This document shows positions 24,115 to 37,134 of a stretch of DNA of 64,000 bases, one piece after another; the first letter of the stretch is position 1; each line of letters starts with the position of its first letter. The notes under the pieces are model-generated. The model ran no database searches. It saw only the letters and a program-made list of their open reading frames with translations, and was not told where the DNA came from. The stretch is from Rhyacophila brunnea (lineage: Eukaryota > Arthropoda > Insecta > Trichoptera > Rhyacophilidae). The stretch spans positions 1,364,001-1,428,000 of the forward strand of contig JAGYXB010001324.1 in NCBI GenBank assembly GCA_022495005.1. The letters are read 5' to 3'. A program made the translations under genes and the position numbers.

Positions 24115-24593
24115 CGGGGTCCTGACAAAACGGACATTGCCGCTAAAACAATTTAGAAATGAGACAATTTTTATTTTTACATGATATTTTAGAAACACAA
24201 ATAAAAAAACATAATATTATGAATAAAGATATTAAAAAATAGTAGATATTCCAGGTATTTCAATAGGGAACTCAGGTATAAGCTATGCAGCTGCATCGGA
24301 TTAAATACGTATTATCGGCATTGTTTTTGTTTCTAGTACTAAGTGTTAAAAGCTGATGATTTTAAGTAATCACTCTACCGACAGTTGTAACGGATTAAAT
24401 CTCAAACAACACTGATTATCGTAAGTATGTAAATTTCTATCGATACGCAATTCGAAAAACCAAAAAAGCACTTGTTTTATATATTTTTGTATTTTTTGCG
24501 GGCGGTTTTGTCTAGGCGGATTTGTCCGGGCGTATTTAGTTTGGCGGCAATGTCTTGGCGGCGTTGTCCGGGCGGTTTTGCCGGGGTGCCCCG
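24115..24593. mobile_element. MITE with 5-bp target duplication and subterminal minisatellite
   Basis: The left end is CGGGGTCCTGACAAAACGGA. The reverse complement of the right end is CGGGGCACCCCGGCAAAACC, so the inverted ends share CGGGG(c/t)..C..G.CAAAAC. The flanks are a perfect 5-bp duplication, aaata (24110-24114 and 24594-24598). The right half contains six tandem 14-bp units. No coding capacity. The superfamily is uncertain; I name none. Confidence 0.65.
24501..24584. repeat. 14-bp minisatellite, six units
   Basis: Six in-register 14-mers begin at 24501, 24515, 24529, 24543, 24557 and 24571, each starting GGCG, with consensus GGCGGNTTTGTCNG. Unit 3 is the most diverged. It lies just inside the right end of the adjoining MITE. 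Confidence 0.85.
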
Positions 24594-24630
24594 AAATACG
24601 TATGGTAGATGCTTCATGTATCAAATGTAG

Positions 24631-24720
24631 GGAATCACTGAAGCACAGCAAGGTTTTGCTGCATCTCTTACGGATATTAAATTCTTCATAGATGACATTC
24701 TCAAAGAGTTACCATGGTTG
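24631..24720 (+). CDS. Candidate isolated exon, 30 codons
   Basis: The segment is bounded by an acceptor-like AAATGTAG|GG and a good donor TTG|GTAAGC. It is exactly 90 nt and open in frame 1, reading GITEAQQGFAASLTDIKFFI and then DDILKELPWL. The peptide has balanced composition and helical character, unlike AT-rich noise. I do not recognise a family. It lies 38 bp beyond the MITE. It may be a real symmetric exon, a transposon relic or chance. Confidence 0.25.
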
Positions 24721-27700
24721 GTAAGCAGTTTTTTATTTCTAATAATTTAACAATGTTATGCTTACAGTCTGGCATATAATATATTAATATGCCACTTAAA
24801 ATGTTTTATTTAGTAAAAAAATCAGTGTGTGTACTTATATACGCGCGTTAGAAGTTATACTTCTTTGGCGTAACATAACAAAATAAGCCGTTACCTGAGT
24901 CTATTAATGTTACAGTGGATTAGGTTGATGAAAATGTACGCGATTCATCTGTGTCTCATATAGCACATGATAGTTGTAATTTAATTATAGTATTGGAACA
25001 AAATTCATCTTTGCCATTCAGCGGTTATAATAGATTCAGAAGTGCCCATGATGAATTAAAATTATTTACCAACTCAACATTCAAAAAATTTATTTATTTA
25101 TTGATATATAATTGTACTTATAAATAATAATAGTTACATAAATATAGCCTCAAATCTTGATATACAATCTTTACAATGAAAAATAAATATATACTCCAGT
25201 AAAAATAAAGTTTCATGAATATAAATTAACAGTGCAGAATGTTAGTCTCCATAAATTTGTTTATAAACATATACCTATATTTAATATGACACAATATTGG
25301 TTATGTTTACAACACGTGCTTTTTACTTGGTTGTATTGAACGACTAATTAAATTGCACTATGCGCATGCGCATGTACCCATGGGACTGAAATCAATATAA
25401 TCATAAAAATTATGTGTTACATCGGCGCGTGCAACTTTGTCACACGCTAAAAATACATTCTGATCTGTTTTCCCAAACGCGCCAAAAGAAGTATACCTTC
25501 AAAAATGTAGCAAACGTGATACAATGCGCAATGGATTTGAAATGGATAATATGGGGAAATCAGATCACAAGAAGAACAAACTATTACTGGAAATATCACA
25601 GATATTAGAGATATTAAAATACCTTTAGGAAACCAAGAGTATGCTGGATAGTGGATCGACAAGATACTCAATATCAGCGGAAGTATATCGCAACGAAAGA
25701 CTGTAGACCGAAAATAGTAGTAATATAAAGGGGAGTCCAGTACTGGATCAAGAGTGGTTGAGATTATAATGATGGTATTTTTAAAGCCACATTTATACGT
25801 CGGCTGAATTTAGTAATGTAGTAAAGTCGTAAATCGAACCGAAAATTCAAAGAAAATTAAGCCATATTGATTGTATTCACTTCTTTATTATTACAAGGTC
25901 TATACTATGGATATACGCGGCCTAACGCACAATATCAGGATCACACGACTTTATAAATTACGATCATAATATCATTATACACAAGAATATTTAATTCAAT
26001 ATTATTTGATGAAAATGAACATATACCTACGTATTATATTTCATAAACAATTACTTTAATGAGAACGAACAATTAGCTAGGTACTTGTATAACTTATTAA
26101 GTCCTGTCCTATGTTCTGAATTCAAAAAATATTGATAAAATAATAAATGTGAACTTGCCAGATGTGGTATTTAAACCCTTTAAACACGATATGGCGATGT
26201 TTCACTTTCAAAATTGTTTACCATGTTCTGTTACATTAAGAGTTATGTGAATATTACTATAATAATTTATTGCAAGTCGATTCCTTTTTTGTCAATGCAT
26301 TTTGTTATTAATCGCTGCGTTGGTATAAAAAATAGATCAGTCGTAACAAATAATAACGTAAATATTTATATTCATGATTGAAAAATAAATGTGGATTGAA
26401 TAAAAATGAATAATGCTACCACACACATCATGATATCAGTTGTTCCCTTTCAATATTATATAATAAGCTAGACAGCTTTGTTTACAAAAGAATGTTACCA
26501 ACATAATAATATTATAGAGGTGTTTCATTCTATAATACAGACATGTACGACATAAAGTTGGTTATGATCTACTATCCAATTACAAATGGTGGTCTACTAT
26601 TACTATACTCTACCATTGTCATTTTTAAATTTGAACAAACGTATGGCACATGGTGCGTTGGCTGAGAACACGTTACAGGAGAAGGCGTTACAAATTATAC
26701 AACAACACTTATTTTTGAATATAACGAAGAAATACTCAATTTAAAAAATATAAATTTTATTTGGGCACTCTGCAATTATCGTGGAATTATTCTCCTATAG
26801 TCCAAAGACCCTACTGCTTGGCGCTAGAGGAACTGTACCTCTGTTTAAAGCACACATATTCACATCTTCTATTTCCCTCACTTCTGTAGCACATCTGGAG
26901 TTATGAAATGTCTATAAACTAAGTGAAACGACAAGGCTGGGCGGATTTCCTAATCGTTATTTTAAAAACAACTTTCATGTAATCTGATTAAGGAAATAAA
27001 AATAGGAATGGTTAGTGCTTCTCCTTCAAAATCTCAATGAAATCATGTTATATTATAACCGAATGTACATACGTTTAATTTATACAGGTCGATCAATTTG
27101 TCATCACTACCTTCAACACTTTGGTTCTAATGTTAGGCTCGTCAAAGAGATTATACATCTCATTATTTTAGTGTGGTCGCTAGATGGCGCTAAAGATCTT
27201 TCAAAAGATTACTGTCTCAAATCATTCTCACGTATATGATATGGATCGAAAATGATATTTTATCCTTTATTTATCGTTATATACATTAATTTGAGCTTCT
27301 AATTGTACCAGTTGATTTAAATTAGAAAATTTTTTATTTTACTTTTATAGAATATTTACATATCGCCTTACAGTTAATAATAATTTTTGACTTCGTTAAA
27401 TAGTAACTAAGTAGATACATAGCTAAAAACAATCAAGTTTCTAATAAAATTAACAATAACATTGTTGTTTTCTTTTCTGAAACAATAACGACAAAAACAC
27501 TTGCGATGAACACTGTAAAAGGCAGTTCTCAACAGAGTAAATATTTTCCAAGCAGTTTTACGTTGTATGTTTAGCTTTTCATTCTTATTTTCCTCCAGTG
27601 CGTCTACTTTTACTGTTAACGAAAATAATTCAGGGAAAACAGTAAATAATTATCTTGTAACGAAACAGCTATTTTATATACCTCGGAGCATCTGAAAAAT

Positions 27701-27730
27701 ATATCTATTAGAAAAATATTTTTGAAAATA
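24721..27730. other. Long non-coding stretch
   Basis: No gene was recognised. An NRF-1-like palindrome at 25361-25372 is listed separately. The patch 25430-25700 is somewhat GC-richer with unassigned frames (25414-25608). The remainder is AT-rich. Confidence 0.4.
25361..25372. promoter_or_regulatory. Perfect NRF-1-type palindrome TGCGCATGCGCA
   Basis: The 12-mer fits the consensus YGCGCAYGCGCR bound by the NRF-1/Ewg family, which normally marks metazoan promoters. In DNA this AT-rich a chance match is unlikely, but no gene start was found next to it. A GC-richer patch follows within 100 bp. Confidence 0.35.
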
Positions 27731-27731
27731 C

Positions 27732-27785
27732 TGGAGCAGAGCGGGACTCGAACTCGTATCCATTGGATTAACTACCCCGGAGAAT
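27732..27785 (-). repeat. tRNA-like element (SINE head or tRNA pseudogene)
   Basis: On the minus strand, GGGGTAGTTAATCC resembles an A box and is followed by GAGTTCGAGTCCCGCTC, a perfect B box. The spacing is shorter than in a tRNA, and the acceptor stem does not form. The flanks are plain AT-rich DNA. Confidence 0.45.
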
Positions 27786-27789
27786 TTGA

Positions 27790-28262
27790 TTTATATCTCA
27801 GAGGTTTTTGAAATTATGTATATTATTTAATTCGATTTGTAATGAATTTTGTGACTGTTATGTTCATGTCATAAAAATATGTTTAAAAAATTTGAAAAAA
27901 TATATTTTACACATTGCATTGTCTGTATGAAGGTTTATTATTCATATACCGATTAGGCTCGTCAGATTTTGAATTAAAGAATTAAATGGCTACCTGAAAT
28001 ACATTCATTTTGTACTTTGCAATCATTGTTTACCAAGTGTTTTGTTTTAAATTGTGGCAGGTGGCCTATCTCTCGTCTTAAATCCAAGATGACAACTTCT
28101 CCAGAAATTGATAATAATAATCAATCATCATTCCCTTTAAAAATGTTCTATAAAAATATGGTAGATATTTTTGATTATTCATATCTATATTTGGAGCGAC
28201 CACCATTTTGAATTTAAGACGTCACACAGACCACTAGTTGCGATGTAAAGTAAAACATTTAG
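27790..28262. other. AT-rich non-coding DNA
   Basis: Nothing was recognised. Confidence 0.4.
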
Positions 28263-28452
28263 TAAAGCGTCAATTACATTGAGCTTCTTTACAAGCTGTT
28301 TGTTGGCGAATTTATAATCTGCCTGTAAAGTCGCATAGTGTAATCATCGAACAAGCTAACATGTTCGATGATTACACTGGGCGACTTTACAGGCAGATTA
28401 TAAATTCGCCTATAAACAGCTCGTAAAGAAGCTCAATGTAATTGAAGCTTAA
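28263..28452. mobile_element. Foldback MITE, near-perfect 89-bp arms
   Basis: The left arm 28265-28353 and right arm 28362-28450 are reverse complements with only a handful of mismatches and are separated by an 8-base loop (AGCTAACA). The arms share, for example, GGCGAATTTATAATCTGCC and GTGTAATCATCGAACA. This gives one hairpin of about 186 nt. No coding capacity and no certain target-site duplication. Confidence 0.85.
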
Positions 28453-30225
28453 GATATGGTATTTTACATATTTAAAAAAAAATATTCTCCTCGTATAGAA
28501 ATATCGTTCGATAAATCATGTAGTATTATTTACTCTAAATAAAAGTATTATTTCATAATCTAGCTACTTTATTACATTAGGGGACATCAACCTAAACGTT
28601 GTTGTATACATGATTTGTATTTCATGACAATATGGAGAATGATCTACTTCTCAGACCCCAGCCCCTCTCCCAATTTGAATGTTCTAACCAAAAACTTTAG
28701 CCCTAGTAAATCTAGGTCTGCATATTGATGAATGTTTATTATTATGACAGTAGATAAAAATATGTATGTACATATATAAGTGGTGACAGAAGAATAAACT
28801 TCTTTCAATATATTATCTAAAAGGTATACCTACCTACCGATTATCCGACGAAGTTTTAATGTTGCCTTTTTATTCGCGAGTGAAAAATTCTGAGGACTAT
28901 AGTATCGCAAATGGCTTATCGTTAGTGTAACAAGTAAGAAGAATAAATTTACACGATCGTGGAACAGATTCAAAGGCTTTGTGTTGTATGCTTTAGGGTC
29001 CAAATAATCCCTGGAGACCCTCCAAAAGGAACCGGGGGCCTAACCTAACCAAGGATTAAGATTTTCAATGTATTTCGTGGTTTATATTATTTGTATTTCA
29101 AGAAAGATAGCAAATATATACACTTTATGAGTTATACAAAAAGGAAACAACTTACTATTTTTGTCTATAAATAATAAAACATTACCAATATGTTGCAATC
29201 AATATAATAATTTATGTCATAACAATGATTTTAATATTTCAAAAACGAAAATAGAAACGTTTTTGTTTATGTTATGCCCCTTAAAAGCTTTTAAAAATAT
29301 AATTAATACCGTTTGGTATAAAAGCGATTTCCAGAACAAAATAAACTGTTCATGACCAACGAGTATTAAAAGGTTTTCATGGCAATCAAAGTTTAAATTG
29401 AAAATGTACAAACTCACCATTATCTTGATATTTTCACGTATTTCACATTTCGTGTTGGAGTTTTAAAAAGTAGTATTGATAATAAAAATCATCCCAATGA
29501 GTTGTGAATTTTTATCGCATTCTAAAACCAAATATATTTTTTCAAATAAATATTTTGCACTCATATAACCAATTTAAAGCCATAGAATTTATTTGCAGCT
29601 CACTAAAAATGCAGCCATGATTTCAAATCTGTGGAAACTTTAATTAAGGCTTTTCAATGATTTGAACAAATGATACACTCACTAGTTGTATAAGCCTATT
29701 TGATACGATAGTATATATTTTTTTTTGAATTATTAGGTGTCAACTCAGCGTTGCGTGGAAGTTGTCACTGTCTTCTGCGAGTGCCTAATGGTGGTTGTCC
29801 AAGGAGTTTGTGCTATCTGTTCTCTTGTAAGGTTGTAAGATTTGGAATTAGAAAATGTCTCCCACGGCCATGTGGATTTCAACGCTACAAGAGCGATATA
29901 CGCATTGAATGTCTTAAATGATAAGAAGTGTGAGATGTATTTTAAAGGTGAAGAAATAAAAACATTATTGCAATAATAAAAACATCATTTTATCGTTATT
30001 AGTTATGGAGTGTTTTATGATTCATTGCACTAAGAATGTTATTAAATACCTTTATAATCAATTTAAATACGTCCATTTTTCTATATTTTACATCTGAATT
30101 TGCAGTCCAAATTTTAGACCCTTTGAATGTCATTTTTGTTTTAATATAATTAATGATATATTATTGTGTTTTATAATACTTACATAATAATATAATATAA
30201 TCTTGTAAAAAAAATAATATAGGGA
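28453..30225. other. AT-rich non-coding DNA
   Basis: No gene was recognised. The patch 29740-29900 is GC-richer and unassigned. Open frames near 29161-29420 are low-complexity. Confidence 0.4.
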
Positions 30226-30229
30226 AATA

Positions 30230-30355
30230 TGTGAGTCGCGTAAGGGCGTTCGGTTGTACTAATCCCGTTTGCCGCAAACATTTACACTTTGAGTCAAACA
30301 ATAAAATGTAAACAGCGGCATGTCACCAATCGGCGCTCACCTCACCCTAACCTTA
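30230..30355. repeat. Imperfect inverted-repeat block
   Basis: GCCGCAAACATTTAC (30271-30285) is inverted as GTAAACAGCGGC (30308-30319). Outside it, GTGAGTCGCG...CGGTTG pairs loosely with CAATCGGCGCTCAC. It may be a small decayed MITE; ends and target duplication are unclear. Confidence 0.4.
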
Positions 30356-33300
30356 AGGGACCTTTTTTTCAAATTACTTTGCAAACACTAAAGGGGAAAA
30401 AACTAAAACTCCAACGAGGGAAAAGTTCTATTTTATAATTTCCCTAAATTTTGTGAATGAAACGCGAAAAATTTTCATTATATATATAACAATTATGAGA
30501 GCTTATTTTAAATGGATATTTCATTAATTTAAAATATAAACTTTTCTGCCTTTTGCGCTTATATTATTAATAAACGGGGGTTTAGTTGAAATTATGTTTT
30601 AAGCTATTTGTTTTAATTTTCATTCGAAGAAAATCTCTCGGGGCAAAAAATCTCTGTTATGGTAATGGGTTGTTTAAAGGTAGGAAAGTATTCGATAAAA
30701 ACAAATATCGAGAGGCTGAAAAGTGTATTTTTTGGTATAAATTTATTACGCTAATAACATTTTTCCCTCCAATATAAAGGCTATAAAAGGTACGTTCTAT
30801 AAAGAAAGTAGATATTTATTTTTGTGTTTTTTGCCAATATATTTGGATCGAGACCCCTTATCCCAACCGTTAAATTTTCTCCGACAACAGGTAATTTAGT
30901 TTTTTTTCACAATATTCTTTATTGATAACTCAATTTCTCTCCGAAAAGTATAATTCATTTTAAAAACGTACTAATTCAAATATTTATTTACTTGCAGATT
31001 GAGCTTTAGGAATTATTAATGTTTCGTCGAAGACTAGTTTTAATTTACTTAACAGATGTTACTAGGAATTTACAGTTTTAAAAGTTTAGATAAGAATGCC
31101 GTTTTGTTATTGAATGCACAGAATATATATACTAGAAAAATTTTTTTTTGAAGCTCAACAATTATTGTAGCGCTTTTTTAAAAATTATAGTCATATGGAA
31201 AGTAAATGACCATTTATTATCAAACGTAATGCCAATATCTCATATGGATGGTTTTCGCGAAAATACTCTGCCATGCATCGAATATTGGAAAAATAATACT
31301 CGGGAGGTTCTAGCAAACGATAAATATTGCATTTTTCAATATAGTCCAATTTGTTATGCCTGCCCAAATTTAGTATAATTATTATGTATATCAAGTTGGA
31401 GTTGGTGACAATCGTCCAAGGTAACAACTTCCATGATGTTATGTCATAATAAAAATGATCAATATTTTTACATTTCTATCAAAAATGGTTGACAAATTTT
31501 GTGAAAATGTAATAAAAGAGTTTGATTGGTTTCATTATGTGGCGACAATATTATATGATAAAACAAAAAAAAAAACAAAAAATACTCCAAAATTACAAAC
31601 CTCTCTTACAAGTTAACCGTTAATATTAAATATAAGTATTCAAAATTTTATAATCCTTCTTTTTCTTCATCCGACCTCATGACAGTGTGTTTATAATACT
31701 GTTTTTGACTCCCTTTGATACCCTGTATTTTTTTGGCAAGGGTCACGACTTTTGTCATTTTGTTTAAAACGACAATATCAACAATTTTTGCTAGTTACGA
31801 ATTATTTAGCAGAACTCTAAGGTCTAATTTGACTGGGGTTTAGGCACCATAGCATGCATTATTACGTGACAGAAAATAAATATAAAAAACTGTTAGAAAT
31901 TGATTGAATTCTAATTACAATTTTATTCTAATCAAAGTTTTTTATTATTACATTTGACTTATTTTTTGCGATCTAGGTTTCGCCTTTCGGTATGTTCAAG
32001 CAGCATGTGCAATTACCAATTCAAATCTACACAGAATACGGTTAATATTTGTCCTTTATATAATAACGGCGCGACAGAATTATTTAATAAATTTCTTTAA
32101 AAAAATTGCATTGTTTATTGTGTTCATTTGTTATATAAACGCGAAATTAACTATATTATGTGCCTGAGGATTGCAAAAGACAAAATTTGTTTAGGAAAAT
32201 AGACTCAAATGGAATAATACAACACTTAATCAGTTAGAATTGAGATTTGTATGCATTGAATTAAACATATTTTATTTTAGTTGAAATACTATAATATTAT
32301 GTTTTCATAATTAATTATTACATAATAATATTATTATAAGCAATGTTTACAGCCGTATTTTCTAGAAACATGACCTGAATCTGTGAGTAGGTACTGTACA
32401 AGTGGGATTATCTATGTCTCAAAGCCATAATAATATCTATCAACGATCGCTGGACATGAAAGCACTTGAGGGTACTTCTGGACTCGGGAACCATATTATC
32501 AGTAAGTAGTTGATTACATAATATCATTAATATCTCTCTTGAGCAGGCTGGAAATCAAGTTAACCATGTAATTCAGATATACAGGATTTGTATCCAATCT
32601 AAGTTTAGTGTACCATCAGGGATAGCACGAAATATAAACGATAATGCACTTAACGGCCCTAATTGTTCGCCCACAGTATTATAAATGTTAGCGTATTATG
32701 CATGCGATCGGTATACGCGGTTTCAAATTCCAATGAGTTAGTAAAAATAAAATGCGTTTTACTCAATGTTTATAATATTCTTTCTCTCTTTCTCACTGTC
32801 AAGAAAGATTTAGCTAATAACTAACAAACGATCCAAGTTAATTAAAACAGCTCTACAATATGAATGATAAAATAAACGTTATTTAAAAAAAATATGGTAA
32901 CAGAGAAGACTTAGTTAACTTTCGAAGGTTGCCGACGTTATAGTGATGCCGAAGAGTGTTGGGTCGGCGACCCGAGACTTTCTTACCAGGCGAGAAAACG
33001 CGCTTCGAAATAATTCCTACTAAAAAGTAATTTTGAGTCACGTGAATATAAACAATTATAACGTTGTTATTTTTAACTTTACTCGAGAATTTAAATAATA
33101 TAACGTATACATACAAGAATAGCGATTAGTCAATCCAATTCCGAAGTGATTAAGTATGAGGAAATGTACCTATAGGCCTTTTTAATGAGTACGGTGAAAT
33201 TAGAATTTTTAGGTTGGTAACTTAACATTGACATGTGTGAGTTTTGTGTCTGTCAGGGTGATTATGACTTTAATTTAATGCTCAGCGACACACCACTGTT

Positions 33301-35365
33301 CCACTGCAACAGACGTTGACAATAACCTTGTTTATATTGAACATAAATATATAATATTATGTATATGAAGCTAAAAAAGATTATTTAGGCTAATGAGTAA
33401 ATTTTATGCAAGTCATTTTGCATTCCAGATTTATTTGTATTAAACATTTATTTTATTTCAGACTATTTTAGACTAATTTATATCAGATCATGGATAAACA
33501 CAAAAATATCAAGAAGAATGGAAAAGTTCTCTTTCACATTTAGTCCATGCATGCATAAGTCAGAATAAATAAAGATCTCTATTATTTTTTAACATACAGT
33601 TTGTTAGCATACCTCGGCAAAGTCAGTCGGTTAAAGCCAAGGAGAGTAGATATTATATAAATCCAGCCTCAAATAAAGATTTGATCCGTAATATTGTTTT
33701 TACAATAAAAATAGGATTATTGAATGAAACTAAAACGTATACCAGACGAAAAGAAATATAATAGTAAAGTGAATACACAGCATTGTGTTTGTTTCTAAGT
33801 GTTATATGAAATCATATCCCTCGTTCGAATCGCTGTTGTTTCTGTTAAGAACTTTCTACGAATGTGTTTTGTAAAACATAAAAGATTTATTATGTTGTAT
33901 AAAAATCCAAATTATTTTACCCGACGAACTTTCGTCGGTAGGTATATGTATTAAAATAACCCTTTTTCAATAAAACCTCATTCGAGTTGTTTCGTATGAG
34001 TTGTCCGTGCCATAAAAGATACATGTTTTTTCTGCTGTCCCCATCAAAAAGGTAAATTTAAATTTGCGCAAAATATATCTCATCCAGCCAGTCCATTGTG
34101 AGTTTTAAACTGGTCGGCTCGGGACACGCTTTTGTAACGTTCACGTAAAAGGAAAAACGTTTCGATTTTTGTTCAATTGCCAAACGAAAAACTGGCATCC
34201 AACCGGTCAGGGTTGTTTATGAATCTTCCCAATTATCTATTCCATTTGAAATACACGTCGCATTGAATTCCATCGTAAGCCCTAGGTTGATTACGTATTT
34301 CTGATACTCTTTATGACACACATTATTGCATGCTGTGAAAAAAGTTTACTGAAGAAAGAATATTAAATTTATAACATCAGTAGATCTGTATATTAATCTA
34401 AAATAATGCAACTTTCTCAGTCGAGAGAAAAACTATATTAACCCTAGCTAGCTAAATAAAGCTCATTTGAAAGGCATGCTTTGTTTTAACAGTTTTTGTA
34501 CTAATATTCATCACAAATAAACGAATGGCGGACGTTAATAACAGAAAATCGTTTTTGACTTCGACTGAAAATTGTGTTTTTCGATTAACCCACTCTCGTA
34601 TGGAAAACACATTTTGTATACCATTCGATTATGGAATGCTTGTCCAAACATTTCCCTTATGTAAATTTGTAAAGTTTGATATTTGAACCGTATTTAACTA
34701 TTTGTATTTATACTTAATTTATAATATACAAATTTTAACACAATATTTCGTAGAGTTACTGCCACCAGTCTCTAAGTACTTACCAAAAACATGTTGTGGG
34801 ATTATAAAAACTTTAAAGTTTGACATATTTTGTGAAATAATTCTCAGCATCAGCAATTTCTTCACCCATTAAAGAAACATTCAATCGTCTGTCTGCTAAA
34901 ATTAAACTGTCAACTTTCTTTCACTTTTATCGAATGTTGCTTGCACAGGTCACCCATTACAAGTGTCATCCTTGATAAATTCTGCACTATTATTATACTG
35001 CTTGTCTTTACAGTAAACTTCTTAAAAACCACTACCAGGAGTTTATTAATCTCCTGTGGTTTCTTCCCTTCTTTAGTAAAACATTTTATCATTACGATTA
35101 GCAATCGAGCAATTGATTAGTATGATCACACGGGGATATGCCATCCATGTTGTTATTTTAAATGTCAGAATAGCATTGAGCTTAACACTATACATGCATC
35201 ACCTTCCAGTCGCAATACCCAAGATCTTGTTTCAATGCGCTCATTATTTTCTTTGTTGGTGATTTCGATAATGTTATAACTTATAACTAACGCTCTACAT
35301 GTCTCTATGTCAGAGTTTATATTAATTAACACACTATCGATATGTTTTAATTAAATAAATATTAA
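30356..35365. other. Long non-coding stretch
   Basis: No gene or repeat was identified with confidence. Unassigned islands include 31191-31427, 32930-33010 (GC-rich, open on minus) and 34910-35104 (open on minus). An 18-bp perfect palindrome, CCGACGAACTTTCGTCGG, lies at 33921-33938. Confidence 0.35.
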
Positions 35366-35369
35366 TATT

Positions 35370-35530
35370 AACTTAGTATTGCCGTTATCTTCTACTATCG
35401 TGTCCATGCAAGAGATATGCGTAGACTCTTTCCACCCGTAGGTAGCTTGGCAACCGTGATGGCCACGTCATTAGCTTCAAACATATCATCGATGGTGCTG
35501 CTAGTTGGTAAGACCGGCATACCATTACAT
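35370..35530 (+). repeat. Dispersed repeat family A, copy 2
   Basis: The words ATCTTCTACTATCGTGTCC, GCAAGAGATATGCG, TAGACTCTTTCCA, GCAACCGTGATGGCCACG and GCTTCAAACATATCATC match copy 1 at 21985-22130 in order and spacing. The GC-richer sequence continues to about 35900 with unassigned frames (35697-35879), so this copy may be longer. The element is not identified. Confidence 0.5.
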
Positions 35531-35909
35531 CTTACGCAGTTTTCTCGGTGCGCCTTCGCAGTTTGATTGATCATCAGAATATCCTCACTTCTTTATATTG
35601 TCCTCTGTCCTAGTTACTCTGGTTCGTATTTGATTCATTGTTCTCTAAACTACTCCATCTCGCCATTTTTCCACAGCAAGCAGTTCCAAAATCTCTTTGG
35701 ATAGCCGAAGGAAGCTCTCCTTATATTTTAGGCGTGATTACGCCTTTCATGACAGATTTTGGCTGTGCGATGTACATTGGGGCCTACTTTTCTCCAGATA
35801 TTCAGTAATGCGATTACAACCAGAATGTGCACTTTCATGGATCATTCAGGGTTGTATCCACCTTTCTCACAAGTCGTAAACGGTTCCATATAGGACATTC
35901 GTATTTATT

Positions 35910-37130
35910 AGCTAAAAAAGACAGTGAGAGAGTAGTCGTTATTAGGTCACGTGGTCTGTTCTTTATCCCACAAACTTTTTAAAATGTTATTTCTTGTCGA
36001 GACTTTCATTTTTGTTTTTTCGGTATTGATTAGCATTGTGATATTTTTATAATAATACTCGAATATTGATAATAATGTCACTTAAATATCATTAAAGAAA
36101 TTAACTTTAAAATATTATAATATAATGTAAGTGTATGAATTAACATTTTAATTGCTCACGCTGTGATACTGGTATAGAAAAACGTATTTTATACATTTTG
36201 AAAAACATTCATTTACACGACTCATTTGTATGCTTGGGCAGTGAAAAAATAAAATACACGGAACGCGGTCGGACACGCTAATTTAAGCAAACTTAACAGT
36301 TTTTGATATGGAAACACCCGTCGGTCAACCAGTCACCGCGGTGTTGGTCGGGACAGATAATGCAAGCGTGTCCCTCACAAATTACTTTGGTAATTATTTA
36401 TATGTGAGCATATTTTTGCAAAGGTCTTGTATTTACATAGAAGAAAATTAAATAATATTCCAAGGGAGAGTTAGTCGGTAACATTGTAAAAGGAATTTAA
36501 TTCTGCATACATTAATGTCAACTCTAAGTCGGTAATCTAAAAATACATGGACTACATAATTATAAAACTCTTTTAGATTTACTGTTATCACTAGAAAAAT
36601 ATACTTAAAAAAAACTAAGATTTTTTTTTATTTATCGGTCAATCAACACAGAATTATATAACATCGATGAATATACATGATATAAAAGTAATAACAAAAT
36701 TGACACCCATAATTAAATTAAACAGTAAATATAGATAGGAAGAATTATATACAATTATGTAAGGAGAAATTAAAAATTAGTAAGTACAATAATGAGATGT
36801 GGTCAATATGTGAGAATGAAAAATAAAAAAATATATTATGAAAGAAGGTCAGAAAGTATATGAAAAAATAATGATAAAATAGTTATATAGTTATAACGAA
36901 TGCTAAGTTTTGGAGCAAGTTATTTTGAATGAGGCAAGAGAACTAAACAGCTCCACTTGATTATTATGATTATTCATAGTTCTGCATAGTTAGGGCACCG
37001 AAAAATGGTTGAATATTGATATAGAACGTAAATCATCGATTTAATTTTATTTGTTTACTAACTAATATTATTATACATATATCTAAAATTGTTAGATCAA
37101 TTAAAATTCATAATATTATATTGAAACAAC
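35910..37130. other. AT-rich non-coding DNA
   Basis: The only notable structure is GGACACGCT (36271-36279) and its inverse AGCGTGTCC (36365-36373). They bracket a GC-rich block and could be the ends of a ~100-bp element. The rest is AT-rich. Confidence 0.4.
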
Positions 37131-37134
37131 TTGA

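Noticed and set aside
34910..35104. 64-codon minus-strand frame as a gene
   Set aside because: No recognised motif, and start and stop contexts are uninformative.
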